Source: Sporolactobacillus vineae DSM 21990 = SL153
GTDB taxonomy: Bacteria; Bacillota; Bacilli; Bacillales; Sporolactobacillaceae
DNA: 52,150 nucleotides
Reading direction: 5' to 3'
Assembly: GCF_000377985.1 (NCBI RefSeq)
Contig: NZ_KB899052.1
Span: 1-52,150, forward strand
Shown here: positions 33,066 to 42,200 of the stretch, in pieces
How the letters are laid out: every line of letters begins with the position of its first letter
Position numbering within the stretch: position 1 is the stretch's first letter
The notes under the pieces: model-generated
Database searches by the model: none
What the model saw: only the letters and a program-made list of their open reading frames with translations
Told to the model about the DNA's origin: nothing
Position numbers and translations under genes: made by a program

Positions 33066-33155
33066 TGATTTCCGCAGCAGGCGCTCGCTTTCCGCGGGCG
33101 ATCCGTGGGCCTCTGCGCTCGCTGTTCCCGCAGGAGTCCCGCACTTTCTGTTTCA
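33066..33155. repeat. Dispersed bacilli-type repeat element (GCGCTCGCTTTCCGCGGG type)
   Basis: The GC-rich block with GGCGCTCGCTTTCCGCGGGC and, 40 bases on, GCGCTCGCTGTTCCCGCAGG is markedly different from the AT-rich DNA around it. I recognise it from many Bacillus-group genomes, where it occurs in intergenic positions and yields spurious peptides on the reverse strand such as RKASACCGNQP. The exact borders are uncertain. Confidence 0.5.
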
Positions 33156-33235
33156 ATCCATGAGTGACAGGCATCGACAATAACGTCTGTCCGGCAGTGT
33201 TCGTTAAGAAAAAGAAAAACTGGGAGGAAATGACG

Positions 33236-34591
33236 TTGGCCGGTACAAAACTTGAGAGACGGCTTAAGAACAGACATATTCAACTGATTGCCATTGGCGG
33301 GGCAATCGGAACAGGACTCTTTCTCGGATCAGGCAAATCGATTCATCTGGCTGGTCCTTCAATCCTTTTTGCCTATCTGATCATTGGTGTGGCGCTGTTC
33401 TTCGTGATGCGCGCACTGGGCCAACTGCTCCTGTCCAATCTGGATCATTTATCGTTTATCGATTTCGCTGACGAGTACATAGGCCCATGGGCCGGTTTTA
33501 TCACCGGATGGACATATTGGTTCTGCTGGATCATGACAGCGATGGCAGATATTACGGCCGTAGGAAAATATATTCAGTTCTGGTTTCAAATACCTCAGTG
33601 GATTCCGGCACTGCTCTGTCTCGTGGTCTTAACCATTCTGAATTTGCTGACGGTCCGTATGTACGGGGAAATCGAGTTCTGGTTTGCACTGATTAAAGTG
33701 ATCACGATCGTCGCATTGATACTCGTCGGGATCGTCATGATCATCGTGGGCTTCAAAACAGATACCGGCCGGGTTTCCATCCAGAATCTGTGGGCGTACG
33801 GCGGCCTGTTCCCCAACGGGTTATCCGGTTTCTTCCTCGGCTTTCAGATGGCCGTATTCTCCTTCGTCGGGATTGAGCTGGTCGGCGTCACGTCAGCCGA
33901 GACGGCCGATCCGGAAAAAACGCTGCCGCGCGCGATTAACAGTCTGCCGGTCCGTGTGCTGCTCTTCTATGTGGGCGCCCTTTTCGTCATACTATGTATT
34001 AATCCATGGACACAGCTCAGCGCCGACAGCAGTCCGTTCGTCAAAGTATTTACGCTGATCGGCATTCCGGCAGCGGCAGGAGTCATTAACTTCGTCGTTC
34101 TGACTTCAGCCGCTTCAGCCTGCAACAGCGGCCTTTTTTCCACCAGCCGGATGCTGTTTTCACTGGGTAAAAAGGGCGACGCGCCGAAGTCTTTTTCGAT
34201 ACTGGGAAGAAGTTCTGTGCCCAGCCTCGGACTGATTACTTCGACGATTGCCCTGTCTGTCGGCGTTGTGCTTAACTATTTTCTGCCGGATTTTGTGTTC
34301 ACACTCGTGACGAGCATCAGTGCGATCTGTTTTATCTGGGTGTGGAGCATCATCCTGATCGCTCATCTCATCTATTTGAAGAAAAGGCCTGACCTTGCCG
34401 TATCATCCAAGTTCAAGGCGCCCTTTGCTCCGGTGATGAACTGGCTGATCCTCCTGTTCTTTGCCTTTTTGCTCGTTCTGATCGGCTGGGCTCAGGATAC
34501 GCGTGTCGCCCTGTTTGTCACACCCGTATGGTTTATTTTGCTGGCAGCGGCCTATGCATACCGGAAAAACAGAGGCGTGATCAGTGACTGA
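33236..34591 (+). CDS. D-serine/D-alanine/glycine transporter-like permease
   Basis: About 451 residues, 12 TM helices, APC/AAT family. Features shared with CycA/DagA: the start LERRLKNRHIQLIAIGGAIG, then LFLGSGKSIHLAGPS, WFCWIMTAMADITAVGKY and VGVTSAETADPEKTLPRAIN. Start TTG 33236 is favoured because GGGAGG (33221-33226) is 8-9 bases away; ATG 33230 is too close. It converges on a D-serine ammonia-lyase gene with only 8 bases between the stops, which strongly supports D-serine as a substrate. Confidence 0.85.
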   Translation: MAGTKLERRLKNRHIQLIAIGGAIGTGLFLGSGKSIHLAGPSILFAYLIIGVALFFVMRALGQLLLSNLDHLSFIDFADEYIGPWAGFITGWTYWFCWIMTAMADITAVGKYIQFWFQIPQWIPALLCLVVLTILNLLTVRMYGEIEFWFALIKVITIVALILVGIVMIIVGFKTDTGRVSIQNLWAYGGLFPNGLSGFFLGFQMAVFSFVGIELVGVTSAETADPEKTLPRAINSLPVRVLLFYVGALFVILCINPWTQLSADSSPFVKVFTLIGIPAAAGVINFVVLTSAASACNSGLFSTSRMLFSLGKKGDAPKSFSILGRSSVPSLGLITSTIALSVGVVLNYFLPDFVFTLVTSISAICFIWVWSIILIAHLIYLKKRPDLAVSSKFKAPFAPVMNWLILLFFAFLLVLIGWAQDTRVALFVTPVWFILLAAAYAYRKNRGVISD

Positions 34592-34599
34592 CATGCGGC

Positions 34600-35898
34600 T
34601 TAACCGTTAATCAGTTTCTTACCTGTCTGATAGTCCTGCTTTCTTTCCGTTTCAGGAACCAGACTGCCGCCAGTGGCCCAGACAATGTGGGTCGCCTGGT
34701 CTGAGTTCCCGAACGCGTCAAGCACGGGCCTGATTCCGGTGAATCCGGCCGCTGCGGACGGCTCAACAAAAAGGTGCTGCGTATCAGCAAGCAGAGCCAG
34801 GTACCGGAAGAGCTCCTGATCGTCAAAGGTGGCCGCGCCTGTCAGAAGCGTCCGCATCACCCGGCCGACCAGAGCAGACGGGCGGGCAACGGCTAGTCCG
34901 TCTGCTCTGGTCTTTCCGTCCAGTCCGAGATCATAGACGGAGATGGTTTCATTCAAACCGGTGATCATGCCGAGCGTCACGGAGGGGACGTGTGTGGGTT
35001 CGACAAAAATGCTGTGCCCATGCGGACCGAGAATCTGTTTCAGACCGAACGTGACGCCGCCCGGGCTGCCGCCGACGCCGGCGGGAAGGTAAACAAACAG
35101 CGGATGATCCGCATCCACGCAGATATGCTGATCCTTCAGCTGTTTCTGCAGCCGAATGGCGGCCACCGCATAGCCGAGAAACAGGTCGGTGGACGACTCG
35201 TCGTCGATAAAATGGGTCTTCGGATCTGCGGCGGCCTGTGCGCGGCCTTTTGTCACCGCTTCTGTGAAGTCGCCCGGGTGTTCAATCACCGTGACCCCTC
35301 TGGCGCGAAGCAGATCTTTTTTCCACTGCCGCGCGTCTGCCGACATATGGACCGTTGTCCGGAAACCAAATGATGCGGCCGCTGTGCCGATGCTTAAGCC
35401 CAGGTTGCCGGTCGATCCGACGGCAATGCCATACTGCGAAAACAGACGGCGATAGCGCTCTGAGGCAAGCACGGAATAGTCATCCATAAAGGTCAGATCG
35501 CCTGCAGACAGAGCGACCTTTTCAGCAAACTTCAGAACTTCGTAGATCCCGCCGCGTGATTTGATCGAACCGGAAACCGGCAGCAGGTGGTCTGCCTTAA
35601 GAAATAAATCTCCGCGAAGCCTGGTCTGGTTTTCTGCCTCCCAGGCTTTTTTCATGCCTGGAATAGGAATCAGCGGTGATTCGATCATCCCGTGCGCCGC
35701 GCGGGTTTCCGGAAAGACTGTCTCCAGATAAGGGGCAAAGCGGTCCCAGCGGGCGGCCGCATCGAAAATGGATGCCTGCGAGAAGGGCAATTCTTCGTGC
35801 TCCTGATCATGCGGATTTTTCCAGAAAATTTTTTCATAGCGGCTCATTTTCTGCAGGATCGGGTAGGTCTGTAATAACTGTTTTGTCGCTGTTTCCAT
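34600..35898 (-). CDS. dsdA: D-serine ammonia-lyase
   Basis: 432 residues, fold-type II PLP enzyme. The PLP lysine is Lys113 in [21 protein letters not shown] and [11 protein letters not shown] (phosphate-binding loop) and [17 protein letters not shown] are hallmark DsdA segments. It turns D-serine into pyruvate and ammonia. ATG 35898 (METATKQ) with AAAGGGG upstream is chosen; the frame is open 16 codons further. It pairs with the convergent permease, forming a small D-serine uptake and degradation set. No DsdC-like regulator is adjacent. Confidence 0.93.
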   Translation of the reverse strand: METATKQLLQTYPILQKMSRYEKIFWKNPHDQEHEELPFSQASIFDAAARWDRFAPYLETVFPETRAAHGMIESPLIPIPGMKKAWEAENQTRLRGDLFLKADHLLPVSGSIKSRGGIYEVLKFAEKVALSAGDLTFMDDYSVLASERYRRLFSQYGIAVGSTGNLGLSIGTAAASFGFRTTVHMSADARQWKKDLLRARGVTVIEHPGDFTEAVTKGRAQAAADPKTHFIDDESSTDLFLGYAVAAIRLQKQLKDQHICVDADHPLFVYLPAGVGGSPGGVTFGLKQILGPHGHSIFVEPTHVPSVTLGMITGLNETISVYDLGLDGKTRADGLAVARPSALVGRVMRTLLTGAATFDDQELFRYLALLADTQHLFVEPSAAAGFTGIRPVLDAFGNSDQATHIVWATGGSLVPETERKQDYQTGKKLING

Positions 35899-36017
35899 GA
35901 ATGGACCCCTTTCAGTTAGCTCTGCGGTGTGACGGAACCGATACATCTGCAGGGTTCTGTCATGCTTACAGTATATCCTTTGACCGAAATCGCGTCATCT
36001 GCGAACTCAGGAAGATG

Positions 36018-36053
36018 AAAAAAGAGTGGGGGATCGGTGCCCTCACTCTTTTT
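36018..36053. terminator. Terminator at the 3' end of the SHOCT gene
   Basis: AAAAAAGAGTG (36018-36028) pairs with CACTCTTTTT (36044-36053), with a GC-rich inner stem. T runs on both strands; it overlaps the stop of the SHOCT gene. Confidence 0.75.
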
Positions 36054-36291
36054 ACTGATGCAAAATCTTCTTCATTCGCTCGTATTCCTCTTCTGAAATT
36101 TCTCCTCTGGCAAATCGTTCCTTTAATATCGATTCGCTTTTTTTGCTTTCATCTGCGCTGCCGGTCAGCTTTCGGATCAGAATGACCGCCAGATAGATCA
36201 GGGCGACAATCAGTGCCAGCTGCACAAGCCATCCGATCAATCCCATTCCTGCACCAAAACCGTACATCATTCCGCCGTTCCAGCCCATCAT
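36052..36291 (-). CDS. Small membrane protein with SHOCT domain
   Basis: 79 residues: a Gly/Met-rich N-terminus (MMGWNGGMMYGFGAGMG), one TM helix (about 19-40) and a C-terminal SHOCT motif (SILKERFARGEISEEEYERM). SHOCT is an oligomerisation-type motif. Met-rich termini of this sort are common next to copper genes. It lies upstream of copA but on the opposite strand, and its promoter carries the direct-repeat regulator box with a perfect-spacing TACACT. It is therefore a predicted member of the same regulon as the multicopper oxidase. Biochemical role unknown. Confidence 0.75.
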   Translation of the reverse strand: MMGWNGGMMYGFGAGMGLIGWLVQLALIVALIYLAVILIRKLTGSADESKKSESILKERFARGEISEEEYERMKKILHQ

Positions 36292-36331
36292 GATTCATCA
36301 CCATCCTTTATATCATTTGATCTTTACTTAC

Positions 36332-36364
36332 AGTGTAGCGCACAAATGTGGGGAAACTGTGTAG
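36332..36364 (-). promoter_or_regulatory. Direct-repeat regulator box and -10 of the SHOCT gene
   Basis: Minus strand: CTACACAGTTT CCCCACATTTG, with ACA cores 11 bases apart, then TACACT (plus 36332-36337) nine bases after the second core. Almost identical to the box at 42136. Confidence 0.65.
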
Positions 36365-36474
36365 ATCTTACACTTATCCAATTAATCTTTTCGAAACAGA
36401 ATCATCATATTTAAGCAGTACACTAACTATCGTAAGAAAATCAAAAAACCAGGAAAATCTGCGGGGTTCGCTCA

Positions 36475-36503
36475 TTGACACCTATACCCCCTGTGGGTAT
36501 AAT
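36475..36503 (+). promoter_or_regulatory. copA promoter with CsoR operator in the spacer
   Basis: TTGACA (36475-36480), 17-base spacer, TATAAT (36498-36503). The spacer holds ATACCC-CCTGT-GGGTAT (36484-36500), a CsoR-type palindrome. A consensus promoter fully covered by the operator is what is expected of copper-derepressed copA genes. No csoR gene is in the window. Confidence 0.8.
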
Positions 36504-36587
36504 GTAGCTGTAAAGAGGAAGAAGAAACAGATACCTTAAGTGCCGGACCGCTTGTTCCGGATGAACAGAGTTAAGGGGATGAAGCGA

Positions 36588-38987
36588 ATGACTTCAAAAA
36601 CATTACAGATCGGGATCACAGGAATGACCTGTGCGTCCTGCTCCGCGCGGATAGAAAAATCGCTGAACCGGATGGACGGGGTCGCTGCAAATGTGAACCT
36701 GGCACTGGAATCGGCGAATGTTTCTCTGGATGAAGAAAAAGCGAAACCGGACGACATCGTTCAGAAAATCGAAAAGCTCGGTTACGGCGTGCGGACACAG
36801 CGCCTGGATACTGACATCATGGGGATGACCTGCGCGTCCTGTGCCGCACGAATTGAGAAGGGACTGAACCGGATGCCGGGGATTGTGTCCGCTCAGGTGA
36901 ATCTGGCTGCCGAGTCCGGAACTTTTATCTATCAGCCGGGAATTACCGATCCCGACGCGATCTATGCCCGGGTGAAGAAGCTGGGCTATAAGGCCGTGCC
37001 GAAAAAGGCGCAGGCAGCGGATGAAAAGGACCGGGAGCTGCGGAGAAAACTGCAGAAACTGATCGTGTCCATCGTCCTGTCACTGCCGCTGCTCTATACG
37101 ATGATCGGCCATCTGCCGTTCCAGACCGGGCTGCCGATGCCGCATCTGCTGATGAATCCATGGTTCCAGCTTGTTCTGGCCGGTATTGTACAGTTTTATA
37201 TCGGCGGTCAGTTCTATGTCAGCGGCACCAAAGCGCTGCTGAGTAAAAGCGCCAATATGGATGTGCTGGTCGCGCTCGGGACGAGTGCCGCATACTTTTA
37301 CAGCGCGTTTGAAACGTTCCGCTATCAGTTCGGCGGCCTGACCAGCCCGGATCTCTACTTTGAAACGAGTGCCATCCTGATCACACTGGTCCTGTTAGGC
37401 AAATACTTTGAGAGCCGCGCCAAGCGAAGGACAACCGCGGCGATTACCGAACTGATGGGCCTTCAGGCAAAAGAAGCGACTGTGATCGAGGATGGAAAGG
37501 AACGGAAAATCCCGGTTGATCAGGTTTCCGTCGGTGATGTCCTGCGTGTCAGACCGGGTGAAAAAATACCTGTGGACGGTCTAGTGACCTCCGGCAGTTC
37601 ATCGGTTGATGAATCGATGATCACCGGCGAATCAATCCCTGTTGAAAAATCATTCGGGGACAGGGTCATCGGCGCTACAGTCAATGCGAACGGCACACTG
37701 ACGATGCAAGCAGAAAAAGTCGGTAAGGACACAGCGCTTGCCGGTATTGTGAAAATTGTTGAGGAAGCCCAGGGATCGAAAGCACCGATTCAGCGTCTGG
37801 CCGACAGTATTTCCGGAATTTTCGTTCCGATTGTGATCGGTATCGCAACACTGGCTTTTCTCGCTTGGATCCTGTTTGTCACACCCGGCCAGTTTGCACC
37901 GGCGCTCGTCGCTGCCATCAGCGTACTGGTGATCGCCTGCCCGTGTGCGCTGGGTCTGGCTACACCGACATCGATTATGGTCGGCACCGGCAAAGGGGCT
38001 GAGAACGGGATTCTTTTTAAAGGAGGTGAATATCTGGAAACGACGCAAAATCTGCAGGCTATTTTGTTCGACAAGACCGGAACCATCACTAACGGGAAAC
38101 CGGAAGTCACGGATGTCGTACCGCTGAATGGTACGGATCCGGACGAACTGATCCGGCTGGCAGCTGCCGCCGAGTCTTCCAGTGAACACCCGCTCGCTCA
38201 GGCGATCGTTAATTATGGGCGGCTGAAACATCCGGCGCTCCCGGCTCCGGATCAGTTTAAAGCACTCGCCGGATACGGGATCAGAGCAACTGTCTCCGGC
38301 AAGACACTCGCTGTCGGTACGCGGCGGCTGATGAAGAAGGAGAACATTTCCTTTGATGAGGCTGAGCCCCGGATGAAGCAGCTCGAATCGGAAGGGAAAA
38401 CGGCGATGTTTATCGCCGGCGACGAGAAACTTCTGGGCATCATTGCCGTTGCCGATACAATCAAGCCGTCATCAAAAGCAGCGATCGAACAACTGAAGGC
38501 GCGCGGCCTCTCCGTCTACATGATCACCGGTGATAATGAACGGACTGCGCAGGCAATTGCCCGGCAGGCCGGGATCGATCACGTCTTTGCCGAAGTGCTG
38601 CCGGAAGAAAAGGCAGCGAAAGTGAAAGTGCTTCAGGAACAGGGGTTGAAAGTCGCGATGGTCGGTGACGGGATCAACGACGCACCGGCACTGGCCACGG
38701 CCGATATCGGCATGGCGATCGGCACCGGAACCGATGTCGCGATCGAAGCTGCGGATATCACGCTGGTCGGCGGCGATCTGCTCCATATTCCGAAAGCAAT
38801 TGACCTGAGCCGGAAAACGATGCGGAACATTCGCCAGAACCTGTTCTGGGCGTTGTTCTACAACACCGTCGGCATCCCGGTTGCCGCGCTCGGGCTGCTG
38901 GCCCCATGGGTTGCCGGTGCGGCGATGGCGTTCAGCTCTGTCTCGGTCGTCACGAACAGCCTGCGACTGAAACGCGTGAAGATCTGA
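36588..38987 (+). CDS. copA: Copper-exporting P1B-type ATPase CopA
   Basis: 799 residues. Two N-terminal HMA domains with GMTCASC (Cys15/18 and Cys82/85), eight TM helices, the intramembrane CPC (451-453), the phosphorylation site DKTGTIT (Asp495), the TGES actuator motif, the HP motif in SSEHPLA and [13 protein letters not shown]. The C-terminal TM has the Asn/Tyr and Met-x-x-Ser residues of Cu(I) pumps ([22 protein letters not shown]). It exports Cu(I) from the cytoplasm. ATG 36588 is chosen because AAGGGG (36572-36577) is well spaced; ATG 36579 is too close. It heads a unit with two CopZ-like chaperones. Confidence 0.97.
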   Translation: MTSKTLQIGITGMTCASCSARIEKSLNRMDGVAANVNLALESANVSLDEEKAKPDDIVQKIEKLGYGVRTQRLDTDIMGMTCASCAARIEKGLNRMPGIVSAQVNLAAESGTFIYQPGITDPDAIYARVKKLGYKAVPKKAQAADEKDRELRRKLQKLIVSIVLSLPLLYTMIGHLPFQTGLPMPHLLMNPWFQLVLAGIVQFYIGGQFYVSGTKALLSKSANMDVLVALGTSAAYFYSAFETFRYQFGGLTSPDLYFETSAILITLVLLGKYFESRAKRRTTAAITELMGLQAKEATVIEDGKERKIPVDQVSVGDVLRVRPGEKIPVDGLVTSGSSSVDESMITGESIPVEKSFGDRVIGATVNANGTLTMQAEKVGKDTALAGIVKIVEEAQGSKAPIQRLADSISGIFVPIVIGIATLAFLAWILFVTPGQFAPALVAAISVLVIACPCALGLATPTSIMVGTGKGAENGILFKGGEYLETTQNLQAILFDKTGTITNGKPEVTDVVPLNGTDPDELIRLAAAAESSSEHPLAQAIVNYGRLKHPALPAPDQFKALAGYGIRATVSGKTLAVGTRRLMKKENISFDEAEPRMKQLESEGKTAMFIAGDEKLLGIIAVADTIKPSSKAAIEQLKARGLSVYMITGDNERTAQAIARQAGIDHVFAEVLPEEKAAKVKVLQEQGLKVAMVGDGINDAPALATADIGMAIGTGTDVAIEAADITLVGGDLLHIPKAIDLSRKTMRNIRQNLFWALFYNTVGIPVAALGLLAPWVAGAAMAFSSVSVVTNSLRLKRVKI

Positions 38988-39051
38988 CTTTAGAAAAGAC
39001 ATTTTATCAAATGGTAACAAGGGACAAAATCATAGAAGGAGTAAAAAATTC

Positions 39052-39267
39052 ATGGCAAAAACAACACTCGATGTCAAAGGTATGATGGGCGAGCACTGCA
39101 GGCTGCGGGTAACCAAGGCACTGGAAGGCCTTGACGGTGTTTCCGCAGTGTCCGTTGATCTGAAGTCGGGCCATGCTGATGTTGATTTTGATGAAAAGAA
39201 AGTGCAGTATGACAAAATGAAAGCAGCTGTTGAAGATCAAGGCTACAACGTGGTTGGCCAGCACTGA
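39052..39267 (+). CDS. CopZ-like HMA protein with an altered metal-binding motif
   Basis: 71 residues, a single heavy-metal-associated domain. The normal motif GMSCGHC is replaced by GMMGEHC, so the first cysteine is gone and only one Cys (next to a His) remains. The rest of the fold (TLDVKGM, VSVDLKSGHADVDFDE, AVEDQGYNVVG) is intact and closely similar to the next gene, including the identical ends MAKTTL and VVGQH. It arose by tandem duplication. It may bind Cu weakly, bind another metal, or act as a decoy or dimer partner. AGAAGGAG precedes the ATG. Confidence 0.85.
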   Translation: MAKTTLDVKGMMGEHCRLRVTKALEGLDGVSAVSVDLKSGHADVDFDEKKVQYDKMKAAVEDQGYNVVGQH

Positions 39268-39303
39268 TTCGGAAGTAAAACCATAAGAAGGAGTTAAAAA
39301 ATT

Positions 39304-39519
39304 ATGGCAAAAACAACACTCAATGTCCATGGTATGAGCTGCGGCCACTGTAAAATGGCCGTCACCAATGCGCTGAAAGAACTGGATGGGGTCTCGAACG
39401 TGTCCGTTGATCTGGAAAATGGAAAAGCTGCCGTCGAATATGACGAATCAAAAGTGCAGTTCGACAACATGAAGGATGCCGTCGAAGAACAGGGCTACGA
39501 TGTGGTTGGCCAGCACTGA
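39304..39519 (+). CDS. copZ: Copper chaperone CopZ
   Basis: A 71-residue HMA domain with the intact Cu(I) motif GMSCGHC (residues 10-16). It shuttles Cu(I) to the HMA domains of CopA. AGAAGGAG precedes the ATG. It lies 36 bases after its degenerate twin and shares MAKTTL and VVGQH ends with it. A CopA-CopZ operon under CsoR is standard in bacilli. A weak terminator follows at 39563. Confidence 0.93.
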   Translation: MAKTTLNVHGMSCGHCKMAVTNALKELDGVSNVSVDLENGKAAVEYDESKVQFDNMKDAVEEQGYDVVGQH

Positions 39520-39562
39520 TCCGATAACATCTCGTGCAATTTGGATACAGATCGGAAGGAAA

Positions 39563-39600
39563 GCAGGACGGCTGTTGCTTCAGGCTGCCCTGTTTTGCTA
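39563..39600 (+). terminator. Probable terminator of the copA operon
   Basis: AGCAGGACGGCTG and CAGGCTGCCCTGTTTTGCT form an imperfect stem with a short T run. Confidence 0.5.
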
Positions 39601-39670
39601 TGCGGTGTAAAATGAGATAAATGACCCCGACGCTCAGCGTACGAGGCACAGTCATGATCTAATGAATCAT

Positions 39671-39702
39671 CTCCACATGAGTTTCACGAACCGGATAGAA
39701 AT
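39671..39702 (+). promoter_or_regulatory. Direct-repeat box before the second response regulator
   Basis: CTCCACATGAG then TTTCACGAACC, ACA/ACG cores at 39675 and 39686 (period 11). GATAGAAAT about 6-7 bases later may be the -10. It suggests auto-regulation, or control by the first system. Confidence 0.45.
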
Positions 39703-39778
39703 GAAAGCGATGAAAAAATTGTCTCTCTCATTCGTGGTTCAGGCAGAAGCTGCGGTAAAATGAAATCAGGTGATGACG

Positions 39779-40486
39779 GTGAATAAACGTTCTGTCCTAA
39801 TGGTTGACGATGACTGGAAATTGCGTAATCTGCTGCGGATCTATCTTTCCGGGGAAGGCTTTGAAACGGATGAGGCATCAGGCGGACAGGAAGCACTGCA
39901 GATGGCCGGTAGACGCGCCTATGATCTGATCATTCTGGATGTGATGATGCCGGGGATGGACGGCTGGGAAGTCTGCCGGTCGATCCGCAAGACACAGTCG
40001 GTTCCGATTCTGATGCTGACGGCGCTTGGCGAAACCCGTGAAAAGGTCCAGGGCCTCGGGCTGGGCGCAGACGACTATCTGACCAAACCCTTTGATCCCG
40101 AAGAGCTGATTGCCCGGGTTCACGCCCTTTTGCGCCGGGCGTCTCTGAAACCGGCCGGCCAGAAGGAGACGGATACGATGGATTTCCGGAATCTGACGAT
40201 CGACCGGGACGGGCGCCGGGTTCTCGTCGGCCGCCGGAGCGTCGCGCTGACACCCAAAGAGTTTGATCTATTGGCGGTTCTGGCGAAGAACAGCGGCCGT
40301 GTGTTCTCGCGGGAACAGCTGATCGAAAAGAACTGGGGCTATGATTTTGACGGTGACGCCCGTGTCGTTGATATTCATATAAAAAATCTGAGAGAAAAGC
40401 TGAAAAAATCCGGTTTGCCCTATGATCCGATCCGGACGGTATGGGGCGTCGGTTATCAATTTTCAGCCGGGGCTGAGGAAAAATGA
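39779..40486 (+). CDS. OmpR/PhoB-family response regulator (copy 2)
   Basis: 235 residues, close paralogue of the protein at 5800: VDDDWKLRNLLRIYL, TQSVPILMLTALGET and DDYLTKPFDPEELIARVHAL are the same in both. Phospho-acceptor Asp54. The winged helix keeps the recognition segment (VDIHIKNLREKLKKSGLPYD versus VDIHVKNIREKLKKSGLAYN), so both regulators probably read the same DNA repeat. Start GTG 39779 with AGGTGATG as ribosome site, parallel to copy 1. Codons are more GC-rich than in copy 1, implying an old duplication or separate arrival. It overlaps the kinase by 4 bases. Confidence 0.92.
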   Translation: MNKRSVLMVDDDWKLRNLLRIYLSGEGFETDEASGGQEALQMAGRRAYDLIILDVMMPGMDGWEVCRSIRKTQSVPILMLTALGETREKVQGLGLGADDYLTKPFDPEELIARVHALLRRASLKPAGQKETDTMDFRNLTIDRDGRRVLVGRRSVALTPKEFDLLAVLAKNSGRVFSREQLIEKNWGYDFDGDARVVDIHIKNLREKLKKSGLPYDPIRTVWGVGYQFSAGAEEK

Positions 40487-41895
40487 CGATTAACCGCATC
40501 GGACTGAAACTGGGGTCTGTCATTCTTGGCTTAATGGCTGTTGTCCTGATCTGTTCCGGACTGGCTGTCGACCGTTTGTTTACGAATTTCTATGAGATGC
40601 AGATGAAAGAGCAAACGAGAGAACTGGCCGCGCACTTTGTGGAGATGGCGTCGCCGGGCGGTGCGTCTTCTCAGGAGATGATCCGGACATTCGCCAGATT
40701 CTCCGGCGTCAGCGTGTATCGGCTGGAGGGGAATGGAAAAGTTCAGGCGCTCACCAAAGATGGTCAAACGGCCGGGTTTTCCATGATTCCGTCCAGTGAA
40801 ACGCAGAAACTGTTATCCGGGCGGCAGGTTGAATTTCCGGTACGTGATGCGCAGGGCCGACGCTATTTTGCAGTCGGACGGACCATTAAAACAAATGCAT
40901 CCGGGAATGCCGCCATCTATATCCTTTCGTCGATGGCGTCCGCCGACCAATCGCTCTGGCGGCTGCGCCGTCTTCTGATTCTCTCCGGCGCCGGAGCCTA
41001 CCTGCTTGCCGCCGGGCTGATCCTGATCCTGAGCAACCTGCTTTCCCGACGCCTGCTCCGGATGCAGCAGATGACGGAAAAGATGGCCAGGGGTAACTGG
41101 GCAGTCCGTCTGCATGAGGGCAGCCATGACGAGGTCGGTAAACTCGGCCATTCGATCAACGATCTGGCAGCCAGTCTTCAGCGCTATCGAGACACGCGGC
41201 AGGCTTTTTTCTCCAATGTCTCGCATGAGCTGCGCACTCCGGTGACCTATCTTCAGGGCTATGCCAGGGTACTGGCTGACGGACGGGTCACCTCTGAGCA
41301 GGAAAAAGCGCAGTATCTGTCGATTATTTATGAGGAATCGGTTCGCCTGGGTCATTTGATTAACGACCTGTTTGATCTGGCAAAGCTGGAGGAGGGGCGA
41401 ATTCCGATAAAACGGGACGCGCTGGATCTGAAATCCGTGATTCTTGAAGCAGCCGGGAAGGTCAGGCTTAAAGCAGAGACAAAGCACTTAAACCTGCGGA
41501 CGGATCTTCCTGACACGGTGCCGCCGCTTCGGGGCGACCGGCAGCGGATGGTTCAGGTTCTGCTCAATCTGCTTGAGAACGCGATTCGCTATACGGAAAA
41601 GGGACGGATTACCGTTCGCGTGCGAAGACAGGAAGGAACCACCGCAATCTCCGTATCAGATACGGGGATTGGCATCCCTGAACAAGAGCTGCCCTATATT
41701 TTCGAGCGCTTTTACCGGGTGGAGAAATCGCGGGCGCGGCAATACGGCGGCACCGGTCTGGGCCTTTCGATTGTCAAAGCATTTACCGAGCGGCAGGGCG
41801 GATCTGTTCATGTGACCAGTCAGGTCGGCCGGGGGACGACGTTTACACTGCTTTTCCCCGACGTAGGGCCGCGGGAGAGGGATGATGAGACATGA
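40483..41895 (+). CDS. Sensor histidine kinase (copy 2)
   Basis: 470 residues, the same length as copy 1. TM1 about 11-30, sensor domain, TM2 about 163-183, HAMP, H-box SHELRTPVTYLQGYA, N-box NLLENAIRYTEKG, G1 DTGIGIP and G2 YGGTGLGLSI. The extracytoplasmic region is clearly related to copy 1 (SSQ-x-MIR-x-FARFS-x-V; RRYFAVGR versus NRYYIVGR) but more diverged than the catalytic part, so the two kinases may respond to different levels or forms of one signal (inference). Start and stop each overlap the neighbouring genes by 4 bases. Confidence 0.92.
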   Translation: MTINRIGLKLGSVILGLMAVVLICSGLAVDRLFTNFYEMQMKEQTRELAAHFVEMASPGGASSQEMIRTFARFSGVSVYRLEGNGKVQALTKDGQTAGFSMIPSSETQKLLSGRQVEFPVRDAQGRRYFAVGRTIKTNASGNAAIYILSSMASADQSLWRLRRLLILSGAGAYLLAAGLILILSNLLSRRLLRMQQMTEKMARGNWAVRLHEGSHDEVGKLGHSINDLAASLQRYRDTRQAFFSNVSHELRTPVTYLQGYARVLADGRVTSEQEKAQYLSIIYEESVRLGHLINDLFDLAKLEEGRIPIKRDALDLKSVILEAAGKVRLKAETKHLNLRTDLPDTVPPLRGDRQRMVQVLLNLLENAIRYTEKGRITVRVRRQEGTTAISVSDTGIGIPEQELPYIFERFYRVEKSRARQYGGTGLGLSIVKAFTERQGGSVHVTSQVGRGTTFTLLFPDVGPRERDDET

Positions 41896-42092
41896 AAAAA
41901 TTTGAATGGTTCTGTGCAGTCTTCCTGATCCTCATGGGCATCACCTGTATGACTTTTTCGGCTACGGCCTTCGGACAGGAAAGCCTTCTCTCTTTTGGAA
42001 AGACATTTTTCCGGGTCTGCGTCTGGTTTCTCTGCCCGGTGATCCCGCTCCTTCTTCTTTTCTTCTTAATCCGCAGTCTGAGAAAAAAATGA
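41892..42092 (+). CDS. Small two-TM protein with conserved cysteines, coupled to the kinase (copy 2)
   Basis: 66 residues, paralogue of the protein at 7916. Cys19, Cys43 and Cys48 are conserved, within GITCM and VCVWFLCP; an additional Cys8 is specific to this copy. Two TM helices and a basic tail (RSLRKK). It overlaps the kinase stop by 4 bases. The conservation of length, cysteines and coupling in two diverged modules argues that it is a real functional part of the system. No known family recognised. Confidence 0.7.
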   Translation: MKKFEWFCAVFLILMGITCMTFSATAFGQESLLSFGKTFFRVCVWFLCPVIPLLLLFFLIRSLRKK

Positions 42093-42135
42093 ATGCCTCA
42101 AACTTTTCACTGATTTCTCCATTTTCCTTTGTAAT

Positions 42136-42168
42136 CTACACAGAATCCCCACATTTTCCGGCTACACT
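42136..42168 (+). promoter_or_regulatory. Direct-repeat regulator box and -10 before micro-genes (copy 2)
   Basis: CTACACAGAATCCCCACATTT, ACA cores at 42140 and 42151 (period 11), nine bases, then TACACT (42163-42168). Same layout as at 36332 and 5462. Confidence 0.65.
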
Positions 42169-42200
42169 TAGAGTCAGAGAATGAGAGGAGGAGAACGCGA

